This document shows, one piece after another, positions 60,901 through 64,000 of a stretch of 64,000 nucleotides of DNA. Under the pieces are notes generated by a model that did no database searches, was not told where the DNA came from, and saw nothing but the letters and a program-made list of their open reading frames with translations. Each line of letters starts with the position of its first letter. Within the stretch, counting starts at the first letter, position 1. The translations under genes were made by a program, and so were the position numbers. Source of the DNA: Candidatus Opimibacter skivensis (GTDB taxonomy: Bacteria; Bacteroidota; Bacteroidia; Chitinophagales; Saprospiraceae); the NCBI GenBank assembly GCA_016721905.1, contig JADKHH010000010.1, forward strand, positions 127,478 to 191,477, in the 5' to 3' direction.

Positions 60901-61528
60901 AGGGCAGCCGGGTATCTACCAGGCAGAGGTATTGGAATTATTCAGTGGCTGTATGCAGACCTATGATCTCGCTATTTCCGGACCTCCACCACTGAGTGCT
61001 AATTTTACGGTCATCCCTAACAAGTCGTGTGTGGACATCATTGACAATACGGTGCAGATCATTGATCTGTCTACGGGATATACAGAGGGTTGGATTGACT
61101 TTGGAGATGGTACTGGGCCGATGCCTTATGTGCAGGGAGAGGTCATCGCGCATGACTATACGCAGATAGGCGAATTTACGATCTCGCTGTTGTTGACGAA
61201 TGAATTAGGATGCATGGATTCCCTGACGAGAAAAGTGTGTGTAGACAACCGGGTGGTGATGTATGTGCCTAATGTATTTAGTCCGAATGGTGATGGGGAG
61301 AATGATGTCGTTAAGATTGAAGCATATGGATTAGGTGATGTATTGTGGACGGTCTTTGGTCGCTTTGGTGAAAAAATATTTGAAGCCAATACACTTGATG
61401 CGACGTGGGATGGGACGCATCGTGGTCAGCCGCTGGATCCGAATGTGTTTGTGATCCACGTGGTGTATACGGACCAGGCGACGGGTGCATCGGGGGAAAG
61501 GATATCGACGGTGACGTTGATTAGATAG
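57995..61528 (+). CDS. Giant CUB-domain, T9SS type B (gliding-associated C-terminal) protein
   Basis: An 1,177-residue secreted protein: signal peptide (ISLAILLMASFLYASVSIAQ), a CUB domain at about 50-150 (CEGKLTDSENGPETGQYDHNEDYTF ... ETYDILSVYDGPNTGSPLLA ... GCVTFHFTSDDN), Ig-like strands, about seven repeats of an 80-100-residue unit with GGxWSGP and NGC motifs (NPAGGIWQGPHI, YGGNWSGPAV, GNWSGPGTYI, PGGTWSGAG), a PKD domain (about 1000-1080, IIDLSTGYTEGWIDFGDGTG) and the gliding-motility-associated C-terminal domain (YVPNVFSPNGDGENDVVKIE ... FGEKIFEANTLDATWDGTHRG), the T9SS type B signal. Likely surface-anchored and the end product of the operon. Confidence 0.85.
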   Translation: MQSHFDNTPQLIIRRISLAILLMASFLYASVSIAQPTYTMQTAIVDDCEGKLTDSENGPETGQYDHNEDYTFTVCVDGATEIIIAFNFFSSEETYDILSVYDGPNTGSPLLAMLTGSIQPPPVLVATSGCVTFHFTSDDNIVAAGWDLDWSVEIVDPVPPTLQVMSVLDCPMPSVTFQFDTPVDCDQMIAGNFTILGPGGPSIAQINPLDCMSGELGQLFEVIFSAPLANPGTYRLLFNGAIQDACGEWHDVGANVVFELTNCPFNVEIQLVDDACAGDCGSVHAEIIGDAGVAYSFAWGHTPLNQSDVDVCTNVAMLLSVTVTDPVSLVTASAQYMYTPRPNPVILNPIQDTVCSSMGDHFYQSSLPGGRYYSNIIPEWLQVEGRYQFWRHSWTGPVNVDIVTYVAPNGCEAYDTVVVLPVDPGSIEAACLNAPDFAVNGGNPAGGIWQGPHIAPNGVFSPVATGSFVVNYTAPNGCIAYKRVNVSDGIVMPDVDTLCSSQEFDLVASPYGGNWSGPAVVNSIAGRVRPWQVAPNQTYTYIYTLEGCSDTMDIFIQELWAGDDQALCDADTFLMLPQPGNWSGPGTYIPALNAFDVSALGPGEYDYTISAFGCTDVFRLYILSPWANLYEPVSYCQEDMWIDIDDITSFDPNWGVFTGPSVVELGDDVWYFNPLIAGPGVHNIVFEALGCKDSFDITVEDYAVIPDYSFCELSPAQLLTANPPGGTWSGAGFLDGASGLFDPQLLPPGLHPIFYTAPSGCMSTDTIEIILREEVSINGVAQIYCFTDTVINVIIAPLGGTFYINGVPSAPSFNPSLLGTGTHELFYTRGSGPCASDERIFFSVTTPITGVVSPPDSICYGENAVIEADASGGIGSLTASWDQGLGFGFSHIVNPVSNTLYTVTIRDGCSEPYTGSSFLFVHQPFDIDVVNGPAVCYDDTSFIEIIPPIPGQYAVFWQLDSIIENTYLEGQPGIYQAEVLELFSGCMQTYDLAISGPPPLSANFTVIPNKSCVDIIDNTVQIIDLSTGYTEGWIDFGDGTGPMPYVQGEVIAHDYTQIGEFTISLLLTNELGCMDSLTRKVCVDNRVVMYVPNVFSPNGDGENDVVKIEAYGLGDVLWTVFGRFGEKIFEANTLDATWDGTHRGQPLDPNVFVIHVVYTDQATGASGERISTVTLIR

Positions 61529-62046
61529 CAAGGAGCAAGGAGCCAGGCAGGGCAAGGAGCAGGGCAAGGCGGCAGGGCAGGGCAAGGGAGCAAGGAGCAA
61601 GGAGCCAGGGGCAGGAAGGGGCAAGGAGCAAGGGGCATATCACGCGCGGAGATCCCGCCAAATGCACGGCATTTGCGGCGGGAGAGCATAGGGACTGTCT
61701 GGAGATAGATTTTGCGATGAGCCCAATGATAATTGGCAGTCGGCAGTTTACAGTCAGCAGTTGACAATCTTCAGTTTACAGTGGTCTTTGATCAGTAGTA
61801 GCAAAAATGCCCCATCGGGGCTACATGTCGGTAACAAAGGAGCCAGGAAAATCCTTTCCCTGCCCTGTAGGGGCAGAACCTCTGTCGGTTGTGCTTAATC
61901 ATAGATTTCCGTTCATCTCTCATGTCTCTTTTGAACGCGTAGTACGACTCCGCGGTTGTTGAGCTGTAGTACAAGGAGGAGGGTAGCAGGTCGAAACACA
62001 ATACAAGGATTACGCTGATGAATTTTAAAAAATATTTACGCTGATA
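61529..62046. repeat. Low-complexity and dispersed repeats, no gene
   Basis: From 61530 to about 61640 is a GCAAGGAGCAAGGAGCC run, complementary to the one at 536-570. Then come CAGTTTACAGTCAGCAG words (61735-61780), and a stretch with GCCCCATCGGGGC (61809-61821) and CCCTGTAGGGGC (61862-61873) hairpins beside TGTCGGTAACAA. No protein is supported. Confidence 0.6.
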
Positions 62047-62179
62047 TATTGGTCCCTGAGCCTGTCGAAGGGGACAAAGCGAAGCATACTCTACACGCCG
62101 CCTCTTCGTTTGAGAAGAGGGCGGCGTGGAAGGTGGGGAGCCTTTTTTATTTTCCCTTCGACAAGCTCAGGGACCAATA
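62047..62179. repeat. 26-bp inverted repeats around a hairpin
   Basis: TATTGGTCCCTGAGCCTGTC then GAAGGG (62047-62072) is complementary, with one mismatch, to CCCTTCGACAAGCTCAGG then GACCAATA (62154-62179). The GTCGAAGGG/CCCTTCGAC end belongs to the dispersed CTTCGACAAGCTCAG class. Between the arms lies the strong hairpin of the next entry. Confidence 0.85.
62094..62148 (+). terminator. GC-rich hairpin with T-run
   Basis: CACGCCGCCTCTTC (62094-62107) pairs with GAAGAGGGCGGCGTG (62114-62128; one bulged G), and a T6 run lies at 62143-62148. It fits a rho-independent terminator or part of the mobile inverted-repeat element. Confidence 0.5.
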
Positions 62180-62227
62180 CATTTTTCCCCTAATTTAGTC
62201 TTCAGTTGAAAATAAAATTTTGGGTAA

Positions 62228-63397
62228 ATGACTTCACCAGAAGACACCAGACCGCCTATCCATGCAGGTCTGACAGATTATCATGGCCGGATTATGATCA
62301 GGCTTGAGTTCAAGTATGACACAACCATCATTGACGAGATCAAGGCTATCCGTGGAAGGATATGGAGTGTGACGCACAAATGCTGGTATGTGCCGGATAC
62401 TCCACATAACAGGGAACGCTTTGCTATTTCACTCAATCTGGTCAAGGATGAGGCTGGGCATATAACAGGTGGCATGGATGGCAATGGGCATCAATCCACA
62501 AATCTTACGGCCTTCGAGAAGCTACCGGAGAACGCAAAGAATAAGCTCCTGGAATTCCGGCGATGGATGGAACAGCACCGGTATAGTGAGCAGACGATCC
62601 GGAATTACCTGAATCACCTGAGCCAGTTTTTCGTCTACATGCGGGATGTCGATCTAAAGGAGGTCACCGCGGCTGATGTGGTTAGATTTAACCATGATGT
62701 GATCATTAAGCATAAACTATCTGTCTCCTACCAGCGGGTGGTCACCGGGGCGATCAAGTTGTTTTACAGCCATTTTTTCGATCACAAGATGGATATAGAT
62801 CGGCTGGACAGGCCTTTTAGAGAGAAGACTCTTCCGATTGTATTAAGTAAAACTGAGGTGGAGCGAATTCTGAAAGCGGCTGGAAATATCAAGCATAGGG
62901 CTATGTTGAGCCTGATGTATAGTTGCGGTCTAAGGAGAGGTGAGGTATTGGCACTTAAAATCAATGATCTTGATAAAGACCGGAACCTCATCAGGATCAT
63001 ACAGGGCAAGGGGCGTAAGGACAGATATGTACCGTATTCAGAAAAGTTAAAGGGTATCCTCCGGGAATACTATGCGGCATGGAAGCCTAAGGAATACCTC
63101 TTTGAGGGGCAAGACGGAGGCAAGTATTCTGAGCGGAGCATTGCCTTGGTACTTCAGCATGCCGTCAAAAGGAGTGCGATCAGGAAGGATGTACATCTGC
63201 ATACGCTCAGGCATAGCTTTGCTACTCACCTACTGGAGGCGGGTACGGATATCAGGTATATCCAAGAGATCCTGGGGCATAGTAGCCCAAAGACTACAAT
63301 GATCTACACGCATGTAAGTTCACATCGTATAGGAGAGATCAAGAGTCCGCTGGATGACCTTGAGATAGGATTATTGGAAAAGAATCGTAAGCATTAA
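62228..63397 (+). CDS. Tyrosine recombinase/integrase
   Basis: A 389-residue site-specific recombinase. N-terminal extra domain at about 15-75 (RIMIRLEFKYDTTIIDEIKAIRGRIWSVTHKCWYVPDTP), a SAM-like core-binding domain at about 95-185 (LLEFRRWMEQHRYSEQTIRNYLNHLSQFF), and a catalytic domain with all six residues: R in YSCGLRRGE, K in QGKGRKDRYV, H and R in LHTLRHSFATH, H in ILGHSSPKTT, Y in MIYTHVSS. It lacks the extra IntI domain, so it is XerD-like rather than an integron integrase. A possible -7 box TAATTTAG lies at 62191-62198. Followed 15 bases later by DUF4160/DUF2442. Confidence 0.85.
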   Translation: MTSPEDTRPPIHAGLTDYHGRIMIRLEFKYDTTIIDEIKAIRGRIWSVTHKCWYVPDTPHNRERFAISLNLVKDEAGHITGGMDGNGHQSTNLTAFEKLPENAKNKLLEFRRWMEQHRYSEQTIRNYLNHLSQFFVYMRDVDLKEVTAADVVRFNHDVIIKHKLSVSYQRVVTGAIKLFYSHFFDHKMDIDRLDRPFREKTLPIVLSKTEVERILKAAGNIKHRAMLSLMYSCGLRRGEVLALKINDLDKDRNLIRIIQGKGRKDRYVPYSEKLKGILREYYAAWKPKEYLFEGQDGGKYSERSIALVLQHAVKRSAIRKDVHLHTLRHSFATHLLEAGTDIRYIQEILGHSSPKTTMIYTHVSSHRIGEIKSPLDDLEIGLLEKNRKH

Positions 63398-63412
63398 GCC
63401 TCATACCATTTT

Positions 63413-63646
63413 ATGCCAAACGTGCTGCGAATAGATGGCTATCGATTTTTCTTCTTCAGCAATGAAGGGAGGGAACCACCTCATATCCATCTTGAATGTG
63501 GGGATGGCTATGCCAAAATCTGGCTGGATCCTATCGAATTGGCTTATTCTACCGGACTCACCACACGGCAATTGCTCAAAATCCGTATATTAGTAACACA
63601 ATATCAGGCCTTTTTAAAAGCATCATGGTATGACCACTTTAACTGA
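63413..63646 (+). CDS. DUF4160-family protein
   Basis: A 77-residue protein: MPNVLRIDGYRFFFFSNEGREPPHIHLECG then DGYAKIWLDPIELAYSTGLTTRQLLKIRILV and SWYDHFN. This is the DUF4160 signature (RPHIHV-like motif). DUF4160 and DUF2442 are regularly found together and are suspected toxin-antitoxin-like pairs. It overlaps the DUF2442 start by 17 bases. Confidence 0.8.
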   Translation: MPNVLRIDGYRFFFFSNEGREPPHIHLECGDGYAKIWLDPIELAYSTGLTTRQLLKIRILVTQYQAFLKASWYDHFN

Positions 63647-63992
63647 AGCTATTCCGAGAGCGGTAGATCTATGGTTTACAGATGCCATGTTATTTGTTCG
63701 GCTTGAGGATGGGCGTGAGGTTGGAGTGCCTCTGGATTGGTTTCCCAGGCTTAGGCAGGCGTCTATAGAGCAGAGGGACAAATGGAGGCTTATTGGCAAT
63801 GGTATTGGTATTCATTGGGAGGATATCGATGAGGATATTTCGGTCAGGAGGATGATTCTAGGAGGAGGTGAAATGAAAAAAGCACCCACCACCTCGGAAA
63901 ATTGCTGCAATAGGATTCTTCTTTTTGTTGCAGCAATCCAACCATCTGAAGGGGGATTGGAGCATGATTGGAGGCTGCAGTTGCAGGTATAA
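63630..63992 (+). CDS. DUF2442-family protein (C-terminus probably extended)
   Basis: First 75 residues match DUF2442: AVDLWFTDAMLFVRLEDGREVGVPLDWFPRL, KWRLIGNGIGIHWEDIDEDISV. The family normally ends shortly after this point; here the frame runs another 45 residues (RRMILGGGEMKKAPTTSEN...), across AAAAAAGCACCC and a perfect ATTGCTGCAA/TTGCAGCAAT hairpin (63901-63937) that looks like intergenic sequence. A lost stop or frameshift near 63845 is likely. Pair partner of DUF4160; suspected antitoxin role. Confidence 0.65.
   Translation: MTTLTEAIPRAVDLWFTDAMLFVRLEDGREVGVPLDWFPRLRQASIEQRDKWRLIGNGIGIHWEDIDEDISVRRMILGGGEMKKAPTTSENCCNRILLFVAAIQPSEGGLEHDWRLQLQV
63901..63937. repeat. Hairpin inside the end of the DUF2442 frame
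   Basis: ATTGCTGCAA (63901-63910) and TTGCAGCAAT (63928-63937), a perfect 10-base stem with a 17-base T-rich loop. It lies where the DUF2442 homology has ended and may be the true terminator of the integrase/DUF4160/DUF2442 unit. Confidence 0.45.
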
Positions 63993-64000
63993 ACAAGTTA

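Noticed and set aside
62228..63397. Integron integrase (IntI) with cassettes
   Set aside because: The IntI-specific insertion after the second conserved patch is absent and no attC-like sites are visible after it.
1..64000. tRNA or rRNA genes
   Set aside because: I looked for T-loop (GTTCGANNC) with matching acceptor stems and for rRNA-like blocks and saw none that fold correctly.

Overview
The window looks like a chromosomal segment of a member of the Bacteroidota, most likely Saprospiria/Chitinophagia-like. Evidence: many secreted proteins end in type IX secretion (T9SS) type A tails (YPNPV/FPNPF...K/R), one giant protein ends in the gliding-motility-associated type B tail (FSPNGDGENDV), lipoproteins and lamin-tail/CotH/beta-helix/BNR surface proteins are abundant, sensors are of the two-component-propeller and LytS/LytTR kinds, and two promoters fit the TTG-N19-21-TAnnTTTG pattern. 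No rRNA, tRNA, CRISPR array or complete insertion sequence was seen. The genus cannot be fixed from sequence alone.

Layout. 1-587: degenerate intergenic repeats. 588-5167 (-): a CotH/lamin-tail/beta-helix T9SS protein broken by two frameshifts. 5669-6844 (+): a lipoprotein with a formylglycine-generating-enzyme-like (C-type-lectin fold) domain whose 3' end looks like a diversity-generating-retroelement variable region. 7169-9422 (+): remnant ORF and a broken beta-propeller T9SS protein. 9669-12085 (-): a large secreted protein with a frameshift. 12376-14270 (+): short T9SS protein plus a collagen-like/glycine-rich surface protein. 14289-18724 (+): small housekeeping/stress genes (DUF2306, PNPOx-like, SpoIIAA-like, DinB) and a VapBC-like pair with a broken PIN toxin. 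18782-22503 (-): propeller histidine kinase and its LuxR-type regulator. 22966-27914 (-): BNR-type secreted protein and a tail-fibre-like protein. 28023-32506 (+): response regulator, CheB/CheR/PAS/kinase, response regulator. 33157-35479: thioesterase and beta-helix T9SS protein. 35550-43159: a repeat-rich stretch with four copies of a palindromic element with nested terminal inverted repeats, two of them bracketing a DUF559 nuclease-like gene; it also holds a receiver-kinase/LytTR pair, a four-unit 74-bp tandem array, a propeller lipoprotein and a BNR T9SS protein. 43228-47112: M36 metallopeptidase. 47471-53674: small membrane/cytosolic genes, a frameshifted SPFH gene coupled to an NAD-kinase-fold gene, a beta-barrel and lipoproteins. 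53843-61528: a tight six-gene operon (two lipoproteins, Tat-exported alkaline-phosphatase-fold protein, c-type-haem-like lipoprotein, small lipoprotein, giant CUB/T9SS type B protein). 61529-63992: repeats, a tyrosine recombinase and a DUF4160/DUF2442 pair.

Functionally most of the window serves the cell surface: secreted adhesins and enzymes exported by T9SS, outer-membrane lipoproteins, and the signalling systems that may control them. At least six genes are interrupted by single-base frame changes, several at homopolymers, which suggests either an error-prone assembly or ongoing decay; this should be kept in mind when reading any ORF end in the window.
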